Shown: in pieces, positions 11,993 to 25,900 of the stretch
Layout: every line of letters starts with the position of its first letter
Position numbering within the stretch: position 1 is the first letter of the stretch
Origin: Anthopleura xanthogrammica
Lineage: Eukaryota; Cnidaria; Anthozoa; Actiniaria; Actiniidae
Direction: 5' to 3'
NCBI GenBank assembly: GCA_964019055.1
Contig: OZ025216.1
Location: 2,421,001 to 2,485,000, forward strand
DNA: 64,000 nt
Program-made: the position numbers and the translations under genes
The notes under the pieces: model-generated
Databases searched by the model: none
What the model was told of the DNA's origin: nothing
What the model saw: the letters and a program-made list of their open reading frames with translations, nothing else

Positions 11993-13981
11993 TCTGTGGT
12001 TTCTGGTTGCTGGTTTCTATTTCATCTACTTTATTAATTACTGTGTTGACTTATTTTGAAATAAGTTTGAAAATTTGCTTCGCTCTCCCTATGTATATAT
12101 TTTGGGTAGGTATGAAACAGCGCCTCCAAATTTTTACACCGACCCTTACTTTCAGCTCCATATCTCCACAACAACAAACGTATCGGAAAATGTAGCCCTA
12201 GAAATCAATTCTCCAATAAATTTCCTTTAATCTGAAGCTTTAGAGAATTTTTTTTGTCCACACGATGCCGAGAAATAATTTTTTGAAATTCGAAAAGCAA
12301 GCCGTGGCTATGCGCGGAAATTCAATACAGCCAAAAATCAAGAAAAATATTCGGCGAAAAATACAAAACATACACGTAGTAGGGAGGGGAAAGGCCAAAT
12401 GTTACCGGAAATAAGACCGGACTTTCGGTCGCATTACGCATCAACACGACCCGTAGCGCAATGACTATCCAGTTGAAGCTATGCCGCTTCAGCTGCTGTA
12501 ATCTTATTCAAAACAAGAATGCCGGAGCGAAGTGAGAAAAAAACGACTGCGAATGTACAAGCACGTGCGAAATTATCTTTTGGCTGTGTTTTTTGGGCGG
12601 AGCATCCCCGTATAGTCCATTATAGGCCTAGGGAGTAACCCCCCCCCCCCCCCCCAGGGTTTTAACACATTTTAATTGCTAAAATTTTCAATTAAAATTA
12701 TGAAACAACCTCTGGAAAGATCTTATCACCAGGGCATGGTTAACTTGAGAAACAAATCGTGGAAAATAGGAATAGCATGCTGGGTTTTGTGGAGGGAGAA
12801 AACCAAAACTCGAATCAAGGGAGACATCCCTAGTCATATGCGATGCTGTATCCAGGACTGAATAGAACGCAAACGGTAAGTAACTATTGCTACACAACCA
12901 CCTTGATTCTCCAAATGAATTTATGATCCATGGACAGGCACAGTGATCATCTATACGTGTCAACATCAAAAATTATCTAAAAAGAAATTTCAATATACGA
13001 AAAAAGAAGATAAAATGTAATCCCCTACTTTGAATCAGCAAACCAGGCTCAGTTTTCATTTCAAATGTGAAAATTATAGTCCTAATTTTACAACAATTTG
13101 TACAGTACAAGAGTGCCCATCATTAAAGGCGTGAGAACACATGACATGACTGATTTCTTTGTTTTATTATGTTACACGTTTTTCAGTATTCTCTAAAATC
13201 TGTTTACAGGTTCTCTCCTTTTTCTTTATCCTCCCCTTCACCGAGAGACTCTTCACATGCTAATCGTCTACGTATGCCGTCCCTCCTTGACCTGAATCGG
13301 GATGTCATGGAAGTACACGTTTATCAGAGTTAAAATCTAATAGCATTTTTAAGATGCCGAATTGCCACGGTAATTGGTTTGCAAACCGATCGGAACAAGT
13401 TTCATAATTAGTTAAAAAGAACATTACCGCATAGGATTAAAATAATGGTCTTCCAACCATTAAAACTGGTACTGTATTACTGTTTGAACTAGAAACGTAG
13501 ATAAAACAATTACTGCAACCATTTTTTATCCAAATTATTACTATAGCAGATATCTGATCAGAGTTACACTCCATTGCCTTCAAACACTTGCTTTTGGGTC
13601 AGTTTCAATACATTTACTCTGATTGACTCCGACGAAGGACTAACGTCCGATACGTCAGTTCCTATTTTCACTACGGTGTAAAATTTATTAATCTACGATA
13701 ACTGTTTCATTAGAAACACCGACGCAGTCCACGCTAGTGTTTACTAGCCATCATCCATTTACTCTATTGTTGACCACCCAAATACCTCGACTTGAAACAA
13801 TTGTTTAAAGGTCATGCAATGGAGAGTAACTCTGATAACTGCTATTTGCTTGTATTGTAGTAAAGCCATCGTGAGCCACGTTGTACCAGACAATCGCGCA
13901 TGGTGCACGTGCATTTTAAACATCATTTTTCTCATCTACACAATGAAATGAAGAGAATTCCGAATATAATAACTTATTTCC

Positions 13982-16900
13982 TTAATTATCATCATCTTCA
14001 GCTTGTATAATTTCCTCCAAGGTAGCTTTACATATCTTGAATGGCAGGTCCTTCCACTTTTTGAAGAGCTTTCTTACTTTGCCATGGTTGAGGGTTGTCA
14101 CCAAACTAGCGACCTTCAGACACGGCCATTCTGTTTCTTCAACTGTTATGATAACTCCCCAGTCATGGCCACATCTCTTACAATAAATCTATATTCGAGA
14201 TGATAAAGAAAAGAAAAACCCGCAGAAAAATTCAACACTCTGGTAAGATGAAATACCAAAATAACATGTTATTTTGACATGTGAAAATATCAAATTTTCG
14301 AAATAGAGAAATATAGGTATTTCATTGATAATCATATAATAAATGCTATTATTGCATACCTAACACGGTTTTCTTTGTCAGTTATTCATCGGGTTGTATA
14401 TCTGATACAAACCCGATGAATACGGTAAGTAGGTCTTTATCTAGATACAAACCTTGAATTTGTAATGAGGAATTTTTCCTCATTACATGCAAACTCAACG
14501 TACCCGATGAGCAGAGTTGCAGAAGCTCGCCTACATGGCGTTGCTTATAGTAGACTATAGTACATTCCAAGACCGAAATGCATTTTGGGTCATATAATAT
14601 TATCTAAAGTAAAATAAATAATAATTATTTCTTTTATTTCTAGTGCATTCCATCCGAAACAATATACTAGCTGACATATAGAGATTAAATCGCTGTATAT
14701 TTACTTTTTATTTCAAATTAATGAGACCCACAATGCCCTTTGGTCTTGGAATGCACTATTCAGTATGCAGTATTCAAAGTTTTTTGAAATAGCTGTATAC
14801 TTAAAGGGAAAATGTGAAAATTTGTGCCGATTCTATTGTTTGAATACTCAATCGTGATTGGCTAATTTGTATAAAAATTTGCTTGGGTGGCCTTGGTTGG
14901 AGTAGTCGCACTGTAACACTTAATGATAATTACCTTTTTACCAAAATAAATGCCATCTAAAGTTTTTGGTTTTTTGTGTGGTTTGATGTCAATCCTTTCA
15001 AATATTTCCTTGTTGATAACCACGTGAAGGACCTTTTCAAACCTACATAAATACATACATACATATCTTTAATAGAAGTTCTCATTGACGACTCTTAAAA
15101 CTCCAGTGTATGCGGGCTTAGCCTCGAATCCAAGACTTGCTTCTTTTGTTATTCTAATTTCTGTTTTTGTTTTCCGATCTTAGAAGTGAGGCTAAGCCCA
15201 CATACACTGGAGTTTTAAGAGTCGTCAATAGGGGCTTTTCAACAACTATTTGTAAAATTAATTGATAGGGACTTGATTTGCATAAACCTAATGTAACTAA
15301 CTGTAATTTAAATCATTAATAGTTAAAATTAATTTAACTAGCTATATTTACAATATGTTGGCTCTGGGCTATGGAGACTATGGACATTGAATTAGACTAG
15401 TGATATGCTAGAAAAACTGCCTTTAGTTGTTTCTTGAATTTAGGCAGATTGCACTCCCTTTTAGGTCAGATTGTAGCGAGTTCCATATCTTAACTCCCCT
15501 ATACGTGAAACATCGTTGTCCGCTTAAGGAACGGAGTTTTGGGATGTTTAGATCGTTACAAGACCTAGTGTTGCGTGTATCAATATCCGATCGCTTAGAA
15601 AACTTACTGGCCAGATAGTCAGGAGCAAGTCCGTTGATACACTTGAAAGTCATTGAATTATCTCTGTAAACTAAATTATCTCTTACGGGAAGCCACTGTA
15701 GTTGGCATAAGCCTTGAGAAATATGATCATACTTATGTATACCTAAAACAATTCTAGAAGCAAAATTCTGTACAAGCTGTAATTTTCTGATGTTTTCGTC
15801 TGAGGTGTTTGCCCACACGGACGAACAATAAAACAGTTTACTTAATACTAAAGCGTTCGTAATCATCTTCAGTGAGTCAGAGCTAAATAAATGTTTAACT
15901 CTTACCTACGAATGTCTTGAGCGTTACAAACCAATGCGTTACACTTCCTACAGTAAAATGTCACACCATCAGCATCTTTTGGCGTTTCCTTTTCACTGGC
16001 AACACTTTTGATCTGCCGGCTTTTGATCTGTCAAAAAGTCGTAATTGTAAATATTAAATTCATATAAAATTTTATGGTTTATTCATTATAACAACATCCT
16101 TTGCTTAGCTTACCATTTTTTGAAACTCGTCTGTGGGAATGTCGCTGATATCTCCTAAAACTAATTGCAACCGCATTTTTTTGTATTGATGTAGTCGTTT
16201 ACCCTTCTTGGCCCTGATACGATAATGTACACTAGTAATCTCATTTCCCAGCATTCCATAGCGAATCACATAGTTACATTTAGGGATATCCAGTCCTTCT
16301 TCTGCAACGGTTGTTGCAATGATGATGTTGACTTTGCCTTCCTTAAAATCATTGATGACTTGTTCTTGTTGAGCTAGAGCTGTTGTAAATTTTGAAAAGA
16401 TAAAATGTTTTCTCTTATCTACTCAATATATCAATAGTCTACCATAAACTTGCTTAAACTTACTGCTATCGCTTTCAAAAGTTGCCTGTCTTTAAGGTAG
16501 TTCCAGACCTTTGCTAATGCGCATCCATTTCACGCATCTCAATTTTTACCCTTTCAAGTTGGGTTGTTTTGAAAATACATCCAAATAATATAATAATTCG
16601 AATCCTTTTCCATAACCTAACAAAAGATTTCGTAATTTCATGCAAATTTTGAGGTAAAATGGGACATTTTACTTCCGAGGAATTTTTTGAGGTATTTTTT
16701 TTAGCAACGTGAGTTATCCCAAGACAAGTGGCAAGGTAGGAATGCTCGGTGGCGAGCAGCTCTGACTGAAAGCCATTTTTCTAGTCAAAATTGCTAACTC
16801 GAAGAATTATAATCCCATAACCTCTTAGAACGATACATTTCCTTCATGGAATCGATAAAAAGCTTCCGAAATTCGACTGATATCGCTCGTACAGAACTGA

Positions 16901-19900
16901 GAAACTTCGCCTTCGCCATTTTGGAGATCAGATAGGTTTTGTAACTAGGCGACCACTATATATGTGTGGTGTTAGCCTGGCTGCCAAACTGTCATGCACA
17001 TGCAAGTTATACTGGACTCCCTTTCCTCCGTGACTAATACTCTTATTAATTATATCATCACTCTATAATCCCATATCTGCAACTATGGTATCAATAATAA
17101 TCAAAATTACGAGAAGACTTGCTATTTTTTCATAATTTGAGTATATTTTGTTTATTATCAATCTATATGCCCATTATTTTCAAATTTTCATCCTGTCCAA
17201 ATTAAAGATTAATTTGGATCGTTTTCGTTCGCATTTTTCTTGAGAAAACTGAAACTGTCCAATTACTAATAATTGGATAGTTTTTCTCAGCCAATCAAAA
17301 CTCGAGCAAAACACAATAGCAATTACCTTTCAACCAATCAGCGCGCAGCTTATGCTTGTCGGCTTTGTTTACTTTGTCATGAATTCAAGATGGCGGATCG
17401 AGGAAGAAGAAAATTGTTCTTTATTTTTAACGATGTTTTAGTCAAAAATTATGAAAATTTCCTTAACATAGAACTGCCAAAAGCTTTTACTAGACTCCCA
17501 GAAGTATCTTCAGAAAATTTAAGTCCCATGCGAGAAGTAAATATGGACAAAAATACACAAAGAAGTCACGCGACATGGATAAAAATATTTGACTGCTCGA
17601 GTGTTCAACTGCTTGTGGAAACCATAAAATCTTGCAAAACATTGCACCACAGAAAAGTCTCAAAAGTAATAGAGTGGCCGACTGTTGGTATATAGCCAGT
17701 CAAGAAGCAAGGTAATATTGTTATATTTGAACTATTTTCTAACTTTTTATTCGTGTGTTTTTATGATCGTGAGTTTGTCATGATATAACTAATCTGCAAT
17801 AGGACTACATGCTTGTCCGATTTGGAAATAATTGAATTCAAAAAATTCCTCTGACTGCCAAATTGGCCCCGGCCTATCGGTCTCGTCCATTTGATTTTGG
17901 CAGTCCTTGGAATTTTTTTCATCCACTAATTATTTCCAAATCGGACAGCATGTATTCCTATTACCTGCACTGATTGGGGGGGGGGGGGGGGGGGGGGGGC
18001 TTTTTTCGTGAATAGGCAACTGAAGATCTTTAAATGACCGAATTTCTTTTAAAAGATTCACGTATTAATTCTTTCAAGTGAAAAACGGGAGAAGAAAGAT
18101 TTTAATTCAGATTTTAACCGGTTTAATATTAATATTGTATTCAGTTTCGGTAAAAATAAAAAAAATAAAAAAAGGAAAAAGAACAGGAAAGGTAATCATA
18201 GCCAGAAATTCCGAACCCATTCTCGTTCCCAGACCCTACTCATTTCGCGGAAAATCGCACGATTTTCCGCGAAATGAGTAGGGTCTGGGTACGAGGATGT
18301 TCCGAACCAAAGTGGGCGGGCACTATTATGCAAAATTTGAATTATGTAAAATAAATGCCAATCATTCTTATTGTCTTATCTCAATTGTAATTGGTTCATA
18401 CATCACAACTTCGCATTGAGCAATATGGCGGCTCGAAAGAGGAAGATAAAGGTTTCTACGCTGCTTTAAATTGTTTATCTACGGCAGATATTTTGCCAGA
18501 AAAACATTCTAAAAGATCAAGAGAAAGCGGATCAGTTTGGGAAGTTCGAAATATTCATTTCGAGACGTAAATCTTCGGCAGGGGTGAGAGAAAGATCGTC
18601 TACGACTGTAGAATCGCGAAGTTAATCATTAAGTTAGCTTATGGAATAATTCTATGTTTTCCTCATTTAATAAACGTTAATTTATCATACGAGGATTCAG
18701 AGTTCTTAGTGCTGTGGAAGGGATTTTCGCCGTTCGATGCTTCAAGGGAACTCGAGAATAATATCATCCCAGAGTGTATTCGGTGCGTTATAACTCCTTA
18801 GTAGATAGAGTGTACATTCATTCGTACTGGTCAGATATAAATATAAGAAAAAGTTTAACGTTTGATACTCAGTACAACTTACTAGGATCGATGATGAGCT
18901 TTCGACTCAAGCTAACGTGATCAAGACTCTAGCTTGAGTCGATCGATCGTCATCGATCCTAGTAAGTTGTACTGAGTATCCTTAGTACAGATAGTTTTTC
19001 TGTGTTATGAAGCTTATTATTCCACAACAATGTCCCGAAGCCCCAACTTTCTATTCTTCTACGAGAAGTAGCTAATATAAGAATCCGGCGCTGAGGAACA
19101 GCATCTGCTTTCGAAATCTCGACCTTCCATTTGGATTTGTTTACAATCTCGAACCCAGAGTCCTCCAGCGCCTTTCTTTTGAGAACTTCGAAGTCTAATG
19201 ATTACAAGTAGTTGAGAGCCGGAGTAAAACCGCAATGAAATTGTGGCCAAAACATTTAAAACTTGGCAGAAATATTGACGAAAGTCCAATCCTTCAAACA
19301 AGATACGAGGTAGAGCTATACGTACCCGATGACCATGATTTTCAGACCAAAATAGTTGAGGGACTTCGCGCTCTTCCAGGTCTTCTTCACTAAAATGGCC
19401 ACTTAAAACCCTAGTATTTTTGTTGTTGTCAAACCGAATTGTAGTTTAAAGTTCTGGTTCTGATTTATTAGCTTTATTAAAGCTTGCAAGTTAGTTCTAA
19501 CTTGTAAGCCGTGCAGCTGTTGTAGTTAAAACTCTAGCCCCATACATTTTCTATTAATTTGAGAACTGTAAGTATAGGATTACTCCGTAAGTATACCGCC
19601 GCTAATACGCATGTCCGTTCGGAATTTCTGGCGATGTAATATCTAGGATTTATTATATGATTATCAATGAAATACCTATATTTCTCTATTTCAAAAATTT
19701 GATATTTTCACATGTGAAAATAACATGTTATTTTCACATGTGAAGATATCATCACTATGGTAACATACTTCTTATAGCAGAAAAAAAGCTCAAAAAATCT
19801 TTCTTTTGTTTTTCATTGATAATTATATAATAAACAGAATATTACATGGGCGCTTCGCTTCGCTCACTCGTGAGAGATCTTTTCAAAACTCGAAGATAAA

Positions 19901-22900
19901 ATTCGTATCTCCAAGCGCCCATGTAATATCCTCTATATATATAATAGACACTAGTGTTTTACTGAGAATTACGTCACTCGTGTTTTGCGTACGAACTACC
20001 TCAGTGACTTTTTTTCCATATCCTCACACGTGAAGATATCGATGACGTTACATGTTATCTTTTCTCACTCAGAATCAGTCAAAATGGACGCCAAATGTCG
20101 GGTTTTTTACCGGATGTCTATATAATAAAAAGAAAATTACACGTTGGCTTGAAGATATGAAATTTATCTTCTCGTGTTGAAAAATATTTCACTCATGCGC
20201 TCACTTGTGAAATATTTTCACCACTCGAAGATAAACTTCATATCTTCTCGCAACCGTGTAATATCCTCTATTTATGCTATAAGGAACCATTCAAGTGAAT
20301 GCCATTATGGAATGACGATATTTTAATTTTTAATCTCCCATCAATTGCAAAAAACTCACCGCAAGCTGCTGTCAAAACTTTGGGTTTCAGAATTTCCTTG
20401 AGCTCCACAGTTTCTTCCATCCATCTCTTTAGCGCATATGCGTAATCCCTCGAACGAGCGATCAAGATTCCTTTAGCTTTCCATTTTCTTGGACTTTCAG
20501 TTGTTTGGAAATCTATCAAATGCTTCTGTAAAGCGATAAGACGCGGATTTTCTGGCATACCAACTTCTTGGATGTGCTTTTCGATTCGCTCCTTCGTTTT
20601 CAGAAACAATTCTTGCAACCATGATTCGGTTTCATTGAATTTTGATTTGTCAAGGCCATTGAAGTGCTCGTCCAGGTAAAGAAGTGCGTCTTTTGTTCTA
20701 ACATTGTTGTTGATTAGCAGAGCCTCGTGATAACTACAAAATAAACAAAAAACTCTTGAACACCATACAATGAACACTATCCATTACGTTACCGCTGAAA
20801 CCACAGATGTCATAACTTGTAGTGTAGGTCCTAGTGGTGGTGATCATATGACTCTCAAGACCATCACTGCCATGACCACCACTACCATGACCACCACTGC
20901 CATGACCACCACTGCCATAACCACCACTACCATGACCACCACTACCATGACCACCACTACCACTACCATAACAACCACTACCATGACCACCACTACCACT
21001 ACCATGACCACCACCACCACTGCCATAACCACCACTACCATGACCACCACCATAACCACCACTACCATGACCACCACTACCACTACCATGACCACCACTA
21101 CCACCACCACCACTACCATGACCACTACCACCACTGCCATAACCACCACTACCATGACCACCACCACCACAACCACCACTACCATGATCACCACCACTGC
21201 CATAACCACCACTACCACTACCATGACCACCACTACCATGACCACCACCACCACTGCCATAACCACCACTACCATGACCACCACTACCACTACCATGACC
21301 ACCACCACCACTGCCATAACTACCACTACCATGACCACCACTACCATAACCACCACTACCATGACCACCACTACCACTACCATGACCACCACTACCACCA
21401 CCACCACTACCATGACCACCACCACCACTGCCATAACCAACACTACCATGACCACCACCACCATTGCCATAACCACCACTACCATGACCACCACCACTGC
21501 CATAACCACCCGTACCACTACCATGACCACCACTACCATGACCACAATTACCATGACCACCACTACCATGACCAACACTACCATGACCAACACTACCCTG
21601 ACCACCACTACCATGACAACCAAAAAAAAATAAGAATACGTACCGTCTGAGTTGCTGTGCGCATATAAAATGATCCCTGTTTTCCGACTTGACAGCATCA
21701 CTTTCAAGTGCTTCAATCCACTGACGATAACTCTCAACTTCACGGTCCATTGTTTGGGGAGTTATTTTAAGGAAGTTTTCGATTTCCTCCATATTCTAAT
21801 TTAGAAAATAAAAGTTTTGTAAGAAATTTTAAAATATTGAATACTTCTACTGCTACTGCTACTAATAATAAGAATACGAAGTACACAAATATATGCAAAT
21901 TGACAAAAGGAGGTGCACAACAGGCTCTATGGGATGTATAGACAATCTCATTAAATAAAGGCTTTATTATTATTATTATTACTAGTAGTTTCTAATAGAA
22001 AGGGGAATGCTGCGAACAGCACTGTTTTGGCCTTCGAGTGGTAGGAAGCGCTGTTATCTTAAGTTAGAAAACAAGTATGGCAATAATTGCTTGTTTTTTT
22101 TCAGACACTGAGGCGAGCATAAACTGAGAAAGCAACCCTGTTGTACTTAAGACCTTGTTATAAATACAAATAGATCTTTTTGAAACGTTAACAGGAACCA
22201 TGTTTTAATGTGTTTAATAAGTTTAAGCGCACGTGGGACTTCGTTTATATAGTCTTGGTGACGGTCGGGTCTTGGTTTGGTTGGCGCTGAGGAAATCAAA
22301 ACAAGTAAGTATTTTTTTTCGCATTCTAACTGTGTCCAGCTCAAAATTATTTGTTGCTGGAAGCATTCATCAAGGTCAAGAACGATTTAGTGACATATCA
22401 CGAGGACGACAATGTTCATTTATGAGTTTTTCGGCGCTACTATGTGCCCAGACATTATCGATCGAAAGCTGGACTGACGCCATTGTTGATCAGATTCTTT
22501 TTGAAGGAGATAAAATGTACTTAAATGTACTTAATATGTCAGAAAAGACTAACGATATCTATAAGTCATGGAAGAACATACCTGAAATAGTTTAAAGCGT
22601 GAACAGGAGCATTACACAACAGCTCTTGTCAACGAAAACTTACCACCAAAGCAAGCAACAAGCACAAAGTACCGATGATAATGATGATTTATATAGCGCC
22701 CTTTCTATGTATATATTCAAAGGCGCTTTACAATCATGAGCGGTGGTTAGTATGAGGTGTAGGCACTGAGGGTGGTCACTGCCAGGGTTTCTTTACGTCC
22801 TCAGTGGTTCTTTTACGTCCCTCTGATATTGGTTAGTGATGAAGTGTGGAAAGACGGGACCGCCATTTAAAGTGGTCATCCGAGCCACTTGAAAGTCTAA

Positions 22901-22921
22901 CCGTTTGCAGATGTAATTACG

Positions 22922-22976
<55 letters not shown>

Positions 22977-25900
22977 ACTCGAACCACGACCTCCCGCACG
23001 AAAGTCCGGTGCTCAACCAACTGAGCCAACCGGGCGGCGGTACGGGCTTCCTGATTTTTCATTGAATTCATCTTTTCAGACTGCTATCAAACATTCTTCG
23101 TTTTTATAGCAAAATTCGCTTTTTAACAAAGTTAACTATTTCCATTTATATTCTTTGCAAACTAATCTTCTTCTTTTGATCGTTTTTTAATGCCATACGT
23201 TAAGAAAATCAAGTGATAATAAGACAAAAACAATTTGTTTATTTTGTGATATGGGATTCTAATAAAAACTCTACTGTGATCTATTCTTAAGAATACAAGA
23301 CTTTACAATAAAATTATTTTTAAATCATTTTGTTTTGCATGCTGGAACATTGTAGGACATGAGAGGACGTCTTAAATTATACTTTGAACTATATTGGGAT
23401 GGTAAAAGACTGTGAAGACGGTGATCTTGATCCTGTACTATATTAATGACTGTGACGTCTACCCAGGCTTCATTTAATATACAAACTTTAACAGGTTCAC
23501 ACAAACAGTATTTAAAAAGCATCATCATTATACTCATGGTTTCCACAATGTTTACTGTAAATTTGGTGTCTCGTAATGGCCAGTGTTTAGTATTACAAGT
23601 AAAACAAATATACCCAAAAGCCTGGGTAGACGTCACACTCATTAACATATTGGAAGTATAAACCTTTATAACTTAAAGACGCAACACCCAAATCAAGAAA
23701 TATTTCACAATTCAAATATTCACTTCATGTAGAATGTTATAATAATGATGATTGATAATGATAATGATGACGATGATGATAATAATAATAATAATAATAA
23801 TAATGACCACAACAACAACAACAACAAAAAAACTCTAATGGATAGACCCAATTACTAGAAATCCAGTAGTTTTTATATGTGGTTCTTAAAGGTTGCAACC
23901 ACGATATTACGCGTCTTTCTTCCCACCATCGAGCAGAAAACAAATTGGTAAGATAACTTTGATAGCTGTTTTAAAAGAATCCCAATACCTTACATTCCCA
24001 ATCACAAAACGGCATTTTCTAAATGAAGTTTAAAAAAATAAAAATTAAAGTACCTTATTTATTTCTTTTTCAAATATGTTGGGTTTCTTTTGAACCGAAG
24101 TCCTCTTAATTACGGGAACTTGACCACCAGAACGTTTCATGTTTTTGCGAACGGTGCTAATGTTAGAGGCGTCTAAATTAGCACACATCTGTAAGACTTG
24201 TTCCTTATTGGTGGTATTTGTACTAAGAGAAGCAGTGAGACCTACCACCTGAAATGAGTATGAGATTATTTTGTCACATGGGCTGATATAAGTAATCTTA
24301 AGTCTTAATCTTAAGTCTTAATCTTAAGTCAAGGCACGGCTAACTCACAGATCGATACCCTGAAACAACCCCTGGACTGATCCAGTATCACTAATGAAAT
24401 TGAAATTTAACGTACGTGTTGGCTGGTTTTCGAGGGGAAAATCTCTCTAAATGAAGGACGAGACCGAGAACCCAAGAGATGAGAAGTGAGAGGCAAGTGC
24501 GCTACAACTGCATGACTTCTGCGTACCGCGATGATTACTGCTACACCTACTATTTTTTTGCAATCAATATGATACAACACACATTTCTCCCTCCCCACCC
24601 CCTTGATAAAGACTTCACGGCAACAAACTTTGCATAAATTTAAAAATAAACTAAGCTAAACGAAATTAGAGCGGAATGAACACTATTACCTGAGGTAATT
24701 TTTTTGTTTCACGCTCGTATAATTTAGTCTTCAAGTACGCCTGCATAATCTTGTTGTAAGGATGCTCTTCTTTGGCATGATGACACTCATCAAACATGAG
24801 AAGTGATATATCAGTAATATGGTCTGATTTGTTTTCCAGGGCGTTCAGCAGTATTTGTGGCGTTAACACGATTACATCATTATCCTGGGTCAGGTGGTTC
24901 ACACCTAAAAATCTTTCCGAGATACCTGATATACTGTAGCTAGACAAGTACTCCTCAAAACGTGCTTGTCGAAGCAACACTGTGGTCGGCATATCTACCA
25001 CGAAGATTACTTTATGTCTTTTCACTTCTTCAAAATAAAAATACATCAACAATTTAGGAACAATAGTAGATATAAAAAGAGAGTTCTGTATCAGGGTCCA
25101 TTCCAGATCCATGGATTCGATTCTAGAGATTCCGGATTCACTCGGATGCGCTCGACTGAATCATTAGGATTTGTTCCGGACTCATAGATTTTGAATCCAT
25201 CCGGTGGATCGGTTGTCATCCGTCGGAATCCATTCGGATCCAGTTCCAGAAACAGCATTACATCTGTATAAGTTGGCCTAACGCTCGATGATGATTATCA
25301 TTTCACTTGCCTAACTGGAGTGAAGAAATTTTTACTGTTTCAAAGAGAATCCCTCGAAATCCTCCAGTATATAGTTGAAAGAATTTGACGTCATTCTCAT
25401 GTTGCTGTGATACAATCAACCCGAGTCTAAAAATAAACGTGATCTCAAGAAACCCAAACGGTTTCTGGCGGATGACATCGGAACTGGATCCGAATGGATT
25501 CCGATGGATGACAACCGATCCACCGGATGGATTCAAAATCTATGAGTCCGGAACAAATCCTAATGATTCAGTCGAGCGCATCCGAGTGAATCCGGAATCT
25601 CTAGAATCGAATCCATGGATCAAGATAGGTCACAAGATAGTCGCATTGTCAGGTATATTTGTAGTCTCCTTTGCAGCCGTTTTTAGTGTCGGTCTCGATT
25701 TCGAATCCCTCCCCACTAACGGCTGCTTACTGTAGCCAGACATTCCATTCCAATTGTTTGATTTAAGCCAATCAGGAGACAGGCCCATGACAGGCGCCTA
25801 GGCCGCCCTGTTGATTTCCCGCCAAATATAATAAACAATGAGCCGCCGGCTTTTCGCTAGCATTCAAAACGATGAATGAAACACCTAAGAAAGTGGTCAA

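Larger units (their letters stand above)
10805..13981. other. Intergenic region between RLR-A and RLR-B
   Basis: About 3.2 kb separates the RLR-A start from the RLR-B stop. It holds the LINE fragment at 11127-11612 and its AT-rich tail. It also holds a run of C at about 12640-12654 and, from about 12660, sequence matching the 3' flank of RLR-C (see findings). No promoter element was identified with confidence. Confidence 0.6.
16380..20359. other. 4-kb RLR-B intron filled with repeats
   Basis: This intron lies between the two Hel2 exons. It contains a 24-base poly-G run near 17977, the palindromic element 18201-19632, CACATGTG-type repeats at about 19655-19745, and AT-rich hairpins at about 19840-19935 and 20120-20270. 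A plus-strand open frame at 17273-17695 is listed separately. Nothing belonging to the RLR was recognised inside it. Confidence 0.6.

Noticed and set aside
20734..21792. GHGSGG glycine-rich 'protein' on the minus strand
   Set aside because: It is the Hel2i exon read through its GT donor into the intronic minisatellite. The paralogs splice at the same donor.
22960..23040. A tRNA gene
   Set aside because: A- and B-box-like sequences are present, but there is no complete cloverleaf and the sequence runs into a SINE body and tail.
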